The notes beneath the pieces were generated by a model. It was not told where the DNA came from and made no database searches. It saw only the letters and a program-made list of their open reading frames with translations. Positions 42,438 to 51,485 of a stretch of DNA of 57,000 nucleotides are shown here, piece after piece (within the stretch, counting starts at the first letter, position 1; the number at the start of each line of letters is the position of its first letter). Both the position numbers and the translations under genes were made by a program. The stretch is from Parafilimonas sp. (GTDB lineage: Bacteria > Bacteroidota > Bacteroidia > Chitinophagales > Chitinophagaceae), in the NCBI GenBank assembly GCA_017856455.1, contig JAFMEZ010000007.1, forward strand, positions 1-57,000, given 5' to 3'.

Positions 42438-43242
42438 CGTCTAGGTTTAAAGTTCTTTCCGCCTCTTTGATCTTTGTTAAATTGTTTTTCTGTAAAATTT
42501 CTTTTGCAAGATTGAGGTAGTTGATTGCACCTTTACTATCTGCATCATATAAGATCACCGGTTTTCCGACACTCGGTGCTTCACTCAAACGAGAGTTTCG
42601 ATGTATCAGTGTGTCAAAGACCATGTCCTCGAAATGTTTCCTTACCTCACTTACAATTTGATTGCAAAGTCTGAGTCTTACATCATACATTGTCATCAAT
42701 ATACCTTCAATTGAAAGGGATGTGTTGAGTCTGTTTTGTACAATTTTGATCGTATTCAGCAATTTACCCAATCCTTCTAATGCAAAAAATTCAGCTTGTA
42801 CAGGGATGACAACTGAATCCGCTGCAACCAGTGCATTGACTGTGATTAATCCCAATGAAGGTGAACAGTCAACCACAATAAAATCATAATCATCCCTTAA
42901 ATCATCGAGTATGTTTTTGATGACATTCTCGCGATTTGGATAGTTGATCATCTCAAGTTCAGCACCCACCAGATCAATATGTGATGGAATAAGGTCTAAA
43001 TTGGGAATTTCTGTTTTTAAAATTGTATCTCTCGCTTTTGCATCGCCAACCATGCAGTCATATATACTTTGCTGAATGTTTTGCAGGTCAAATCCAACAC
43101 CTGAAGTGCTGTTTGCCTGAGGATCAGCATCAACCAATAATGTTTTGAATTCCAATACAGCTAAACTGGCTGCAAGATTAATGGCCGTGGTTGTTTTTCC
43201 AACCCCACCTTTCTGATTCGCTACGCCTATGATTCTGGCCAT
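42427..43242 (-). CDS. parA: Chromosome partitioning ATPase ParA
   Basis: A deviant Walker-A ATPase that moves ParB-bound origins. KGGVGKTTT (11-19) is the P-loop with signature Lys, and VDADPQANSTSG and FIVVDCSPSLG are Walker A' and B. Length 271 is that of the short chromosomal Soj type, without an N-terminal HTH. The gene heads the minus-strand run parA-parB-DUF5683-dapB-Rrf2-fRMsr. A TAAATTTG box lies 34 bases upstream. Confidence 0.97.
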   Translation of the reverse strand: MARIIGVANQKGGVGKTTTAINLAASLAVLEFKTLLVDADPQANSTSGVGFDLQNIQQSIYDCMVGDAKARDTILKTEIPNLDLIPSHIDLVGAELEMINYPNRENVIKNILDDLRDDYDFIVVDCSPSLGLITVNALVAADSVVIPVQAEFFALEGLGKLLNTIKIVQNRLNTSLSIEGILMTMYDVRLRLCNQIVSEVRKHFEDMVFDTLIHRNSRLSEAPSVGKPVILYDADSKGAINYLNLAKEILQKNNLTKIKEAERTLNLDDEQ

Positions 43243-43276
43243 TGATTTTGATCTTTTTGTTAAAATGACAGGATGA

Positions 43277-43284
43277 CAAATTTA
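43277..43284 (-). promoter_or_regulatory. -7 promoter box for the parA operon
   Basis: Minus-strand TAAATTTG fits TAnnTTTG and ends 34 bases before the parA ATG at 43242. Confidence 0.4.
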
Positions 43285-43361
43285 CAATTTCGGCACCATT
43301 TTAGGGAACATAATGGCTAAATTAATGTTAGAGTAGCAGGCATTTAATAATAGTTATCAAC

Positions 43362-44606
43362 ATGAAAAGGCTCTTAGGTTCTTGGATCTTCATCATAATA
43401 ATGGTTTTGATTGATTTATATGTATTTCAATCCCTTAAACTGGTTACTTCATCACTATCCACCAAGCTCAGAATGAGCATCCATTTAGCCTATTGGAGCT
43501 TCACTGCTGCTGCTGTTATATTGTTTTTGGTCATTCCATATATACAGTTTGAAACATTGCCAAAATTTATTCGTGTTTATGTGATTGCTATTTTATTCGG
43601 ATTTTTCATAGCGAAGTTCATTGCAATGATTTTCTTTTTGGTGGATGACTTAAGAAGAGTGTTGCAGTGGGGTGGGATGAAGACTTATCAAATGGTTAAA
43701 GGTGGAGAATCTTCAGTTGATGCTATCAGTAGATCACTTTTTCTATCTTGGCTGGGGATTGGTGTTGGAGGCGGACTTTTTGGGACTTTACTCTATGGAT
43801 TTGGTAATAAATATCGTTATAGGGTAGAAAAACTAAAATTGAATTTCGACAATTTGCCTTCAGCATTCAAAGGAATTAAAATTATTCAGATTTCTGATAT
43901 ACATAGTGGTAGTTTGGATGATCATGCAGCTGTCGAAAAAGGGATTAAGAAAATCAATGATCTCAATCCAGATTTGATTTTTTTCACCGGTGATCTTGTC
44001 AATAATGCCGCAAAAGAAATGGAAGGGAAGATTGAATTATTCTCTTCACTAAAAGCATCAATGGGTGTTTACAGCATACTAGGCAATCATGATTATGGCG
44101 ATTACGTTTCATGGCCTAGCCAGGAGGCAAAAAAAGAAAACCTTGAAACGTTAAAGAGCATTCATGCGCAAATGGGGTGGCGTTTGTTGATCAACGAAAA
44201 TCTGATCATTGAAAAAGATGGTGAATCCATTTGTGTCATTGGTGTTGAAAATTGGGGTGCAAGAGCAAACTTTCCCAAATACGGGGATCTTAAAAAAGCA
44301 TATGAAGGTTCAGAAAAACATCCTTTCAAAATACTATTGAGTCATGATCCTAGTCACTGGGATGCAGAAGTATGCAAAGAATATGGCGATATTGATTTGA
44401 CATTATCAGGACACACACATGGTATGCAGTTTGGCGTTGAAATACCCGGATTTAGATGGAGCCCAGTCCAATATGTATATAAACAATGGGGAGGATTGTA
44501 TAAAAAGGAAAAACAGCATCTGTATGTTAACCGTGGATTTGGATTTTTAGGATATCCTGGTAGAGTTGGTATCCTTCCAGAGATTACGATGTTTGAACTG
44601 ACTTAG
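43362..44606 (+). CDS. Membrane-anchored metallophosphoesterase
   Basis: A 414-residue calcineurin-like phosphoesterase. The first 150 residues hold about four membrane helices (WIFIIIMVLIDLYVF, the AAAVILFLVIPYI segment, AILFGFFIAKFIAMIFFLV, WLGIGVGGGLFGTLLYG). The catalytic domain follows with QISDIHSG (about 176-183), FFTGDLVNN, LGNHDYGDY, LLSHDPSHWD and LSGHTHGMQ as the five metal-binding blocks. The domain layout matches YkuE/YaeI-type enzymes, some of which act on UDP-diacylglucosamine or phosphoesters; the substrate is not predictable here. No partner genes are evident. Confidence 0.9.
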   Translation: MKRLLGSWIFIIIMVLIDLYVFQSLKLVTSSLSTKLRMSIHLAYWSFTAAAVILFLVIPYIQFETLPKFIRVYVIAILFGFFIAKFIAMIFFLVDDLRRVLQWGGMKTYQMVKGGESSVDAISRSLFLSWLGIGVGGGLFGTLLYGFGNKYRYRVEKLKLNFDNLPSAFKGIKIIQISDIHSGSLDDHAAVEKGIKKINDLNPDLIFFTGDLVNNAAKEMEGKIELFSSLKASMGVYSILGNHDYGDYVSWPSQEAKKENLETLKSIHAQMGWRLLINENLIIEKDGESICVIGVENWGARANFPKYGDLKKAYEGSEKHPFKILLSHDPSHWDAEVCKEYGDIDLTLSGHTHGMQFGVEIPGFRWSPVQYVYKQWGGLYKKEKQHLYVNRGFGFLGYPGRVGILPEITMFELT

Positions 44607-44651
44607 TTTTAACAGATCATTTATAAATTCATTGTAACTTACCACTCAATA

Positions 44652-44674
44652 TTCGGTCTAACTTATACACCGAA
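44652..44674 (+). repeat. Inverted repeat before the outer-membrane protein gene
   Basis: TTCGGT (44652-44657) and ACCGAA (44669-44674) form a perfect 6-bp inverted repeat with an 11-base centre, 11 bases before ATG 44685. It may be an operator or a leader hairpin. Short enough to be chance. Confidence 0.25.
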
Positions 44675-44684
44675 GTCCAAAACA

Positions 44685-45704
44685 ATGCTGCGTCCAAAAA
44701 TTTCAATTTTACTTACTGCATGTTTTCTTTTTACAGTAAAACCATTTGCTCAGGAGCGTGTGTCTGATTCTACTGCTGTTGTCAACGATCTTTCAATGAT
44801 GAAAAATGATAGCTTAATTGCTGAACTCAGAAATATGCTGGATTCATTGAAAACACCTAAAAGTTTTTTTTCAGTTACAACGTCATTTAGCAATAGGCTT
44901 TTCAGTACAAACAATAATGTACTGAATGCACAACAATCAACAACCAGTGCTACTGCGTTCATGCCCAGCGTTGCTTACTTTCATAAATCAGGATTAGGGT
45001 TCAGTACAATGGGGTATGTTAGAAATATTGGAAATTCAATCAGATGGTATCAAACTGCATTTACACCTTCATATGATAAAATTTCAAAAAATATCATGTA
45101 TGGAATTTCTTATTCATACTATATGAAAGGAAAAGTTCAAGATACCAGTAGAATTTCCCCCTTTAATCATGATGTATATGCCTACGTTCAAGGTAGGAAA
45201 ACTTGGTTAAGACCTTCTCTATCAATCGGGTATGGTGATGGTAATTACAGTGATAGTTATGTGGTTCCAAGACGTATGCCAAATGGCATGGTGAAGTACG
45301 TACTGGATTCATATAAAGTACATATCAGAGACCTTTCAATCAGTATGGGCGTATCTCATTCCTTTACAAAGGCTTCTTTATTATTAAAAGATGATATGTT
45401 CAGTTTTATTCCACAAATCAGTTTGATCAGTGGAATCCAATCAACCATCACTGAAAGTGCTACCACAAATGAAAGACTCAGGAATCAATTAGAAGATCGA
45501 AAAAGAATGGAAGCATTTTACAGGGTTAGCCAAAATACATTATCTGGATTTGGGTTCAGGACAGCAGCAGTTTCTGCAAATATTTCTTGGTTTAAAGATG
45601 CGCTATCAATTTCTGCTGGTTATTTCTTGGGTTACTATTTTCAATCCTCTTCTTCGAACAAGGTTTCAAACATTTTTAATATCAGTGCAGGTGTCACATT
45701 TTAA
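44685..45704 (+). CDS. Predicted outer-membrane beta-barrel protein
   Basis: I do not recognise a named family. The 339-residue protein has a signal peptide (about 1-23, ISILLTACFLFTVKPFAQ), a short charged segment (about 30-60), and then alternating aromatic/polar strands (SFFSVTTSFSNRLFS, GLGFSTMGYVRNIG, IMYGISYSYYMKG, LSISAGYFLGYYF) through to the C-terminus, as expected for an outer-membrane barrel. The next gene, 58 bases on, also encodes a barrel-like protein, so the pair may work or be expressed together. Start ATG 44685 gives a normal signal peptide. Confidence 0.65.
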   Translation: MLRPKISILLTACFLFTVKPFAQERVSDSTAVVNDLSMMKNDSLIAELRNMLDSLKTPKSFFSVTTSFSNRLFSTNNNVLNAQQSTTSATAFMPSVAYFHKSGLGFSTMGYVRNIGNSIRWYQTAFTPSYDKISKNIMYGISYSYYMKGKVQDTSRISPFNHDVYAYVQGRKTWLRPSLSIGYGDGNYSDSYVVPRRMPNGMVKYVLDSYKVHIRDLSISMGVSHSFTKASLLLKDDMFSFIPQISLISGIQSTITESATTNERLRNQLEDRKRMEAFYRVSQNTLSGFGFRTAAVSANISWFKDALSISAGYFLGYYFQSSSSNKVSNIFNISAGVTF

Positions 45705-45762
45705 TGTAATGAAGTACGAAAGAATAAAGATGTAATTTTAAAAAAAATAAAAAACACCCAAC

Positions 45763-46335
45763 ATGAAAAAGATTGTCTCTATCATTATTTGCTTGATCGC
45801 TATCACAAATATTCAGGCACAGGGACTTAAACTCGGCATCAAGGCTGGTGGTAACTTTACAACCAATACAAGTGCTTCATTTCAAAGTAATTACCAAGGA
45901 GGATTTCATGCTGGAGTATTCGCAAGAGTTAAAGCATCAGATATTATAGGCATACAAGTTGAAGGCTTGGTGAGCAGTTTAAATTTAAAAGTAACTCCCA
46001 GTACAGCAATCTTCCGAAATGGTTTAACTGATTTGAAGGCAACCTATTTGCATATTCCAATTTTATTGAATATCAGTCCAATTCCATTGCTTTCAATTCA
46101 AGCTGGTCCACAAATTGGCATGACCATCAATCAAACATCTGATGCATTGAGAGTGGCTGGCGATGCACTTAAAAATAAAGACTTTAGTTTGTTGGCTGGA
46201 GTTCAGCTCAATCTCTCAAAATTGAGTGTCTTTGGAAGGTACTCATTTGGATTATCAGATATTAAAAACTTTACATCAACTGATGCCCCTTGGAAATCAA
46301 AAATGATCCAGGCTGGGGTGGGAATTTCACTCTAA
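45763..46335 (+). CDS. Porin-family (PorT-like) outer-membrane protein
   Basis: A 190-residue protein with signal peptide (about 1-19, KIVSIIICLIAITNIQAQ) and the outer-membrane beta-barrel pattern of the Bacteroidota PorT-like/OMP_b-brl_2 family: LKLGIKAGGNFTTN at the start, YLHIPILLNISPIPLLSIQAGPQIG in the middle and a C-terminal strand MIQAGVGISL. Such proteins are abundant and mostly uncharacterised. It is directly followed by a strong terminator. Confidence 0.78.
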   Translation: MKKIVSIIICLIAITNIQAQGLKLGIKAGGNFTTNTSASFQSNYQGGFHAGVFARVKASDIIGIQVEGLVSSLNLKVTPSTAIFRNGLTDLKATYLHIPILLNISPIPLLSIQAGPQIGMTINQTSDALRVAGDALKNKDFSLLAGVQLNLSKLSVFGRYSFGLSDIKNFTSTDAPWKSKMIQAGVGISL

Positions 46336-46353
46336 AAAATACTTTTTCAATAT

Positions 46354-46385
46354 AAAAAGCCCTGTTTTATGACCAGGGCTTTTTT
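46354..46385 (+). terminator. Rho-independent terminator after the porin-family gene
   Basis: An 11-bp perfect stem (AAAAAGCCCTG 46354-46364 with CAGGGCTTTTT 46374-46384) around a 9-base loop, flanked by a T-tract. It ends the 44685-46335 unit and separates it from lon. Confidence 0.9.
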
Positions 46386-46475
46386 ATTGGCATTAAAGTT
46401 GGACTACATAGTATATATTTATCTGGAGGCCCTTTTTGAGGTCTTCCGATGACATATTGTCGTAAAAGTAGAACT

Positions 46476-48878
46476 ATGGGATTGAATATAAAATTAATGC
46501 CGCAAGAGGAAGAACTGGATTTCATGCCCATCATACCTCTTAATGAGGGAGATGAAGAAAATGGTGAAAAGATTGTAATTCCAGAGGAAATACCCTTGCT
46601 GCCTCTCCGAAATACAGTGTTGTTTCCAGGAGTTGTAATTCCTATAACAGTAGGGAGGGATAAATCCATCAAGGCTATTGAAGAGGCTTATAAAACTGAC
46701 AAATTGGTAGGGGTCTTATCTCAGAAAGACAGCAATATAGAAGACCCAGGAGTTAGTGATCTTGTTGGTGTTGGAACAGTTGCTAAAATTGTCAAACTGA
46801 TAAAAATGCCTGATGGTGGAACCACTGCGATTTTGCAAGGCAAAAAAAGGTTTCAGTTATTGCGTATAAGTTCAGAAGATCCTTTTTTCAAAGGTGCAGT
46901 ACTTGCACTTGAAGAGCAAATCGTAAAAGATGATCAGGCTTTCCAGGCATCGGTTGCTTCAATTAAAGACCTCGCTGCTCAAATCATACAACTCTCTCCA
47001 AATATACCAACTGAGGCTTCAATCATTTTAAGAAACATTGAAAATCCTGCATTTCTTATTCATTTTGTAGGAAGCAATCTTAATTGTGAGCTGATTGAAA
47101 AGCAATCATTGCTTGAAATGAACGACATGCGCCAACGCGCAGAATTATTGCTCAAACTCCTTCAAAAAGAATTGCAATTTGTGGAGTTGAAGAATAAAGT
47201 AACAACCAAAACGAAAACTGAACTTGATAAACAACAAAGAGAATACTTTCTTCAACAACAATTGAAAAGTATCAAGGAAGAATTGGGGGGTGATAGTAAT
47301 GATCGTGAGATCCAGGAAATGAAGAAGAAAGCTGAATCTAAAAAATGGTCATCTGCAGCAAAAGAATTGTTCCAAAAAGAAATAGAAAAATTGGAACGCA
47401 TGCATCCAAGCACACCAGATTATTCTACTGTATACAATCATGTTGATCTCATGCTTGATCTTCCATGGGACGACTGCACTAAGGATAGTTATGATTTAAA
47501 GAAAGCTAAGAAAGTACTTGATAAAGACCATTACGGAATGGAGAAAATCAAGGAGAGAATATTGGAATATTTAGCAGTACTGAAATTAAAAGGGGATATG
47601 AAGAGTCCGATTCTTTGCTTTGTAGGTCCCCCTGGTATTGGAAAAACTTCTCTTGGAAAAAGTATCGCAAGCGCAATTGGAAGAAAGTATGTTCGATTTA
47701 GTTTAGGCGGACTCCATGATGAGAGTGAAATACGTGGGCACCGTAAAACATATATTGGGGCTATGCCCGGAAGGATTTTGCAGTCTATCCGAAAGGTAAA
47801 ATCATCTAACCCGGTTATGATCTTGGATGAGATTGATAAAGTTGGAAAAGATTTTAGAGGAGATCCTTCATCAGCATTGTTAGAAGTATTAGATCCTGAG
47901 CAGAACAATACTTTTTATGACAATTACCTGGAATTAGAATATGATTTGAGTCGCGTTTTATTCATTGCAACCGCAAATGATATGCAAAGTATTCAACCTG
48001 CATTGCGTGATCGTTTGGAGATAATTGATTTGACTGGATATGCGGTTGAAGAAAAAGAAAAAATAGCTCAAACACATTTGTTGCCCAAACAGAAAGAGTT
48101 GCACGGACTCAAAGACTATGACCTGAAGATGAATCAACAGGTAATGACATACCTGATAGAAAACTATACCCGTGAGAGCGGCGTGAGGGAGTTGGACCGA
48201 CAAATTGCAAGCATCATGAGAAGCTATGCAAAAGATGTTGCCATAAAAGGAAAGGTCAAATCAAACATCACACAGAATGATGTTACAAGAATATTAGGTA
48301 GGCCAAAATATTCGAATGAAATGTATAAAACTGCAAACATGCCTGGGGTTGCAGTTGGACTAGCATGGACTTATGTTGGAGGAGATATATTGTTTATTGA
48401 AACTACTTTGAGTGAAGGGAAGGGTGATTTACAATTAACTGGTAATCTCGGAACAGTAATGAAGGAAAGTGCTTCAACTGCATTTACTTATTTACAGGCC
48501 AACGCCAAAAAGGTTGGTATAGACGCTGAAATGTTCAAAAAGAAAAATATTCATATCCACGTTCCAGAGGGAGCAGTTCCTAAAGATGGCCCAAGTGCTG
48601 GAATCACGATGATGACTGCATTGGCATCAGCATTTACTGGAAGAAAGATAAAGCCATTTCTGGCGATGACAGGGGAGATTACTTTACGTGGACAGGTATT
48701 GCCAGTTGGAGGAATTAAAGAAAAAGTGCTGGCAGCAAAGCGAGCAGGATTAAAAGAGATCATACTTTGCTGTCAAAATGAAAAAGATGTTCAAGAAATC
48801 AATGCTGAATTCATCAAAGGCATGCGTTTCCACTATGTGAAAACAATGCAACAAGTACTTGAATTGGCGCTGGTTTAA
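46476..48878 (+). CDS. lon: ATP-dependent protease Lon
   Basis: AAA+ serine protease for damaged and regulatory proteins. The N-terminal LON domain (from [19 protein letters not shown]) is followed by a coiled-coil region. Walker A is [12 protein letters not shown] (about 384-395), and Walker B is [11 protein letters not shown]. The proteolytic dyad is Ser707 (PKDGPSAGI) and Lys750 ([11 protein letters not shown]). Length is about 800. Three in-frame ATGs are possible: 46449, 46476 and 46497. 46476 is chosen because codons before it look like leader, but this is not certain. A near-consensus TATATTTA lies around 46410. The end of the transcript is a hairpin that overlaps the next gene's start. 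Confidence 0.96.
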   Translation: MGLNIKLMPQEEELDFMPIIPLNEGDEENGEKIVIPEEIPLLPLRNTVLFPGVVIPITVGRDKSIKAIEEAYKTDKLVGVLSQKDSNIEDPGVSDLVGVGTVAKIVKLIKMPDGGTTAILQGKKRFQLLRISSEDPFFKGAVLALEEQIVKDDQAFQASVASIKDLAAQIIQLSPNIPTEASIILRNIENPAFLIHFVGSNLNCELIEKQSLLEMNDMRQRAELLLKLLQKELQFVELKNKVTTKTKTELDKQQREYFLQQQLKSIKEELGGDSNDREIQEMKKKAESKKWSSAAKELFQKEIEKLERMHPSTPDYSTVYNHVDLMLDLPWDDCTKDSYDLKKAKKVLDKDHYGMEKIKERILEYLAVLKLKGDMKSPILCFVGPPGIGKTSLGKSIASAIGRKYVRFSLGGLHDESEIRGHRKTYIGAMPGRILQSIRKVKSSNPVMILDEIDKVGKDFRGDPSSALLEVLDPEQNNTFYDNYLELEYDLSRVLFIATANDMQSIQPALRDRLEIIDLTGYAVEEKEKIAQTHLLPKQKELHGLKDYDLKMNQQVMTYLIENYTRESGVRELDRQIASIMRSYAKDVAIKGKVKSNITQNDVTRILGRPKYSNEMYKTANMPGVAVGLAWTYVGGDILFIETTLSEGKGDLQLTGNLGTVMKESASTAFTYLQANAKKVGIDAEMFKKKNIHIHVPEGAVPKDGPSAGITMMTALASAFTGRKIKPFLAMTGEITLRGQVLPVGGIKEKVLAAKRAGLKEIILCCQNEKDVQEINAEFIKGMRFHYVKTMQQVLELALV

Positions 48879-48910
48879 TTTTTAATATTGAAGGCACCTT
48901 ACTAATTTCG

Positions 48911-48942
48911 GGCATGCGCTTTTTTGCATGCCTGTTTTTTTT
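48911..48942 (+). terminator. Rho-independent terminator overlapping the porQ start
   Basis: GGCATGC (48911-48917) pairs perfectly with GCATGCC (48926-48932) around an 8-base loop. After TG there are eight Ts (48935-48942). It lies 33 bases after the lon stop. The ATG of porQ (48914-48916) is inside the 5' arm, and the loop and T-tract encode its Phe-rich signal peptide. Confidence 0.7.
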
Positions 48943-49939
48943 GAATCTTTTTTTGGTTGATGTCAGTGCTCAAACATTGGGCGGATCATCGACATATAAT
49001 TTTCTGAGGATGCAATGGACTCCGCAGGCAAATGTGCTTGGCGGTAGGAATATTTCACTGTTTAATAATGACATTGGTTTGTATTTGGATAATCCGGCTT
49101 TGTTGCGAGAGAGTCATCATGGTAATATCTCTGCAAACTTTACATCAATTGCTCCAACCATAAAGGGACTCTTTGGTACTGGGGCATATTATCATGAAAG
49201 GTTAAATACCACATTTGCAGGAGGTATTGCACATTTGCTTTATGGTAATGAAATTCAAACTGATGCTGCTGGAAATATCATGGGAAATTTTACTGCCTAT
49301 GATCAAATGATTTCAATCGCAGCGTCACGACAGTATGAAGAAAGATGGTTCTATGGTGCAAATATTAAATTCATCAATTCACGATATGGAGCCTATTCAA
49401 GTTTGGGATTGGCAGCAGATATTGGAATCAATTATTATGACGAAGAGCGTATGCTCCAAGCAGGATTTGCTGCAAGGAACATGGGGGTACAAGTAAAAAC
49501 ATATGCAAATCAGTCAGAAGATCTTCCTTTTGATCTTTTGCTAGGCGTTACCAAACAACTTGAAAAAGCACCCATTCGTTTTTCATTGACTGCACAGCGT
49601 TTGCATCAATTTGATTTGTTATACAATGATCAGGTGTTTAATATTGATAATTATGGAGCAACTGTCAAAAATGGATTTGGTTCAAAAATTCTAAGCCATT
49701 TAATTGCAGGTACAGATTTAATCGTTGGTGAAAAAATCGTCCTCTCACTTGGGTATAATTTTCTCAGAAGAAAGGAATTACAAATTCGCAATCTGGCAAG
49801 CGGATTAACAGGATTTGGGTATGGCCTAAGACTTAATTTAAATAGCTTACAGTTTCAATACGCCAGAACCCATTACCAGTCTACATACTCACAACACCAA
49901 GCTTCTATTGTTTACAAACTTGTCAATTATGAAAAATAA
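48914..49939 (+). CDS. porQ: Type IX secretion system protein PorQ
   Basis: A 341-residue outer-membrane beta-barrel of the PorV/FadL-like group. Signal peptide about 1-19 (FFACLFFLNLFLVDVSAQ). The mature start TLGGSSTYNFLRMQWTPQ, then NVLGGRNISLFNNDIGLYLDNPALL, is characteristic of PorQ, which with PorU, PorV and PorZ forms the attachment complex for cargo proteins with a C-terminal sorting domain. No other secretion-system genes and no obvious cargo are in the window. Start codon and signal sequence coincide with a terminator-type hairpin. It overlaps the convergent M42 gene by 13 bases. Confidence 0.88.
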   Translation: MRFFACLFFLNLFLVDVSAQTLGGSSTYNFLRMQWTPQANVLGGRNISLFNNDIGLYLDNPALLRESHHGNISANFTSIAPTIKGLFGTGAYYHERLNTTFAGGIAHLLYGNEIQTDAAGNIMGNFTAYDQMISIAASRQYEERWFYGANIKFINSRYGAYSSLGLAADIGINYYDEERMLQAGFAARNMGVQVKTYANQSEDLPFDLLLGVTKQLEKAPIRFSLTAQRLHQFDLLYNDQVFNIDNYGATVKNGFGSKILSHLIAGTDLIVGEKIVLSLGYNFLRRKELQIRNLASGLTGFGYGLRLNLNSLQFQYARTHYQSTYSQHQASIVYKLVNYEK

Positions 49940-51036
49940 CTCAAATTGGTTTTAGGTGTGATGCTGACAAGTGTTTCGTACATCAACCTTATTGTATTTT
50001 CAATGTCATCCTTGTGAAGCATCTCAACAGTAGTATGCATGTACTTAAGTGGAATGGAAATTAAAACAGATGGACATCCATCATTTGCATAAGCAAAAGA
50101 ATCAGTATCTGTTCCAGTACTGCGTGACACTGTTCTCATTTGAACAGGAATTTTTTTCTTTGCGGCTACATTTTCAACCACAGAAAGTAATTTATTATGA
50201 ACCGCTGGTCCGAATGCCAGCGATGGACCTTTTCCGCATGCCACATCACCTTCAATGATCTTATTTACCATTGGAGTTGTGGTGTCATGTGTAACATCTG
50301 TAATAATTGCAACATCGGGTTTTATTCTTCTGGCAATCATCTCTGCTCCTCTGAGTCCAATTTCTTCTTGTACAGCATTTACAACATAAAGGGAGTAGGG
50401 CAACTTTACCTTATTTGTTCTGATCATTTTCGCCACTTCAGCAATCATGAATCCACCTATTCTGTTATCCATTGCTCTTCCAATCAAATAATTATAGGCG
50501 AGTTCATCAAAACCTTCCTCATAAGTTGCAACTGCACCAATATGGATACCAAGTGTTTCAACTTCTTTTCTGTTTTTTGCTCCACAGTCGAGGAACAAGT
50601 TTTCAACTGCCGGCTGAGGATCTTTTCTCTCACCGCCACCAATTCTGGTATGAATTGCCGGCCATCCAAAAACAGCTTTAACTGATCCTTTTTTTCCGTG
50701 AATGAGCACTCTTTTTCCGGGTGCAATTTGATGATCAACGCCACCATTGCGTTTTAGATAAATCAATCCGTTTTCTGATATATAATTTACGAACCAGCTG
50801 ATCTCGTCGGCATGTGCTTCAATAACGACTTTGAATTTTTCTTTTGGATTGATGATTCCAGCTACAGAGCCATAGGGATCCGTCATGATATCATCAACAT
50901 GTTGCTGAATATACTTCAGCCATAATTTTTGTCCACCAGACTCAAATCCAGTTGGAGAGGGGGTGTTGATATATTCTTTCAAAAATGCATATGATGCATC
51001 ACTCAATAATCTTTTTGATTTGATTGACTTTGCCAT
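49927..51036 (-). CDS. M42 family metallopeptidase
   Basis: A 369-residue glutamyl-aminopeptidase/endoglucanase-type M42 enzyme, predicted cytoplasmic. Metal and catalytic motifs: EAHADEISWFV (first His/Asp), RAMDNRIGG (bridging Asp), VNAVQEEIGLRGAEM (catalytic Glu pair), DVTHDTTTP and a late MHTTVEML with the final His. Related enzymes form large tetrahedral aminopeptidases or de-blocking peptidases. It is eight bases behind the lipoprotein gene and so probably shares its promoter. Confidence 0.92.
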   Translation of the reverse strand: MAKSIKSKRLLSDASYAFLKEYINTPSPTGFESGGQKLWLKYIQQHVDDIMTDPYGSVAGIINPKEKFKVVIEAHADEISWFVNYISENGLIYLKRNGGVDHQIAPGKRVLIHGKKGSVKAVFGWPAIHTRIGGGERKDPQPAVENLFLDCGAKNRKEVETLGIHIGAVATYEEGFDELAYNYLIGRAMDNRIGGFMIAEVAKMIRTNKVKLPYSLYVVNAVQEEIGLRGAEMIARRIKPDVAIITDVTHDTTTPMVNKIIEGDVACGKGPSLAFGPAVHNKLLSVVENVAAKKKIPVQMRTVSRSTGTDTDSFAYANDGCPSVLISIPLKYMHTTVEMLHKDDIENTIRLMYETLVSITPKTNLSYFS

Positions 51037-51044
51037 AAAAATAT

Positions 51045-51476
51045 TTATCTCGAAATTATAATAGGGGATGTTTTAACTGTATCGCTTTTATTGCCTTTCT
51101 CATCTTTTACCCAAAAGCTGAATGTGGTTGTATCACTTGAAAAACAGCGAGGCTGAAGAACAACACTGTAATTAAGGGTAAGAATTAATTCTGCACTGAA
51201 ATTTTTTGTTCTTGGTAAGTCAGACGGAATTTGAAATAGGCTTGAATCAGTAAAATTACTTCTTGTACAAGTGGTGGTTGATTTTTTGATCCAGATGGTA
51301 TCTAAAAAGTCGCCTTCCAAATCGCTCAATTGTAATTTGATTTGAAGGTCCTCGCCAGCAAAAATTTTATTTGCACTGATGCTGTTGATTTTAAGAGAAG
51401 GTTTTGATTCAAAGTTGTCTTTCTCGCATCCAACCATAAAAATCGCCAACAATATGTACAGGAAGATTTTTCTCAT
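51045..51476 (-). CDS. Predicted lipoprotein
   Basis: A 143-residue protein with a lipoprotein signal ending in MVGC (Cys17) followed by EKDNFES. The rest is beta-rich and could be an immunoglobulin-like domain (LKINSISANKIFAGEDLQIKL, FSFWVKDEKGNKSDTVKT). No named family is recognised. It precedes the M42 peptidase by eight bases on the same strand. A TAATTTTG box lies 17 bases upstream of the ATG, inside a divergent promoter region shared with the acyltransferase gene. Confidence 0.75.
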   Translation of the reverse strand: MRKIFLYILLAIFMVGCEKDNFESKPSLKINSISANKIFAGEDLQIKLQLSDLEGDFLDTIWIKKSTTTCTRSNFTDSSLFQIPSDLPRTKNFSAELILTLNYSVVLQPRCFSSDTTTFSFWVKDEKGNKSDTVKTSPIIISR

Positions 51477-51477
51477 G

Positions 51478-51485
51478 TAACTTTG
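51478..51485 (+). promoter_or_regulatory. -7 promoter box at the acyltransferase start
   Basis: TAACTTTG matches TAnnTTTG and contains the TTG at 51483 that would otherwise be the first start codon. If this box is used, the true start must lie further downstream. Confidence 0.35.

Noticed and set aside
41517-43242. parS sites next to parAB
   Set aside because: No TGTTTCACGTGAAACA-like 16-mer was noticed in this region or elsewhere in the window by eye.
47531-47908. Minus-strand open frame (125 codons) within lon
   Set aside because: Covers the conserved Walker A/B region of lon and has no protein-like pattern of its own.
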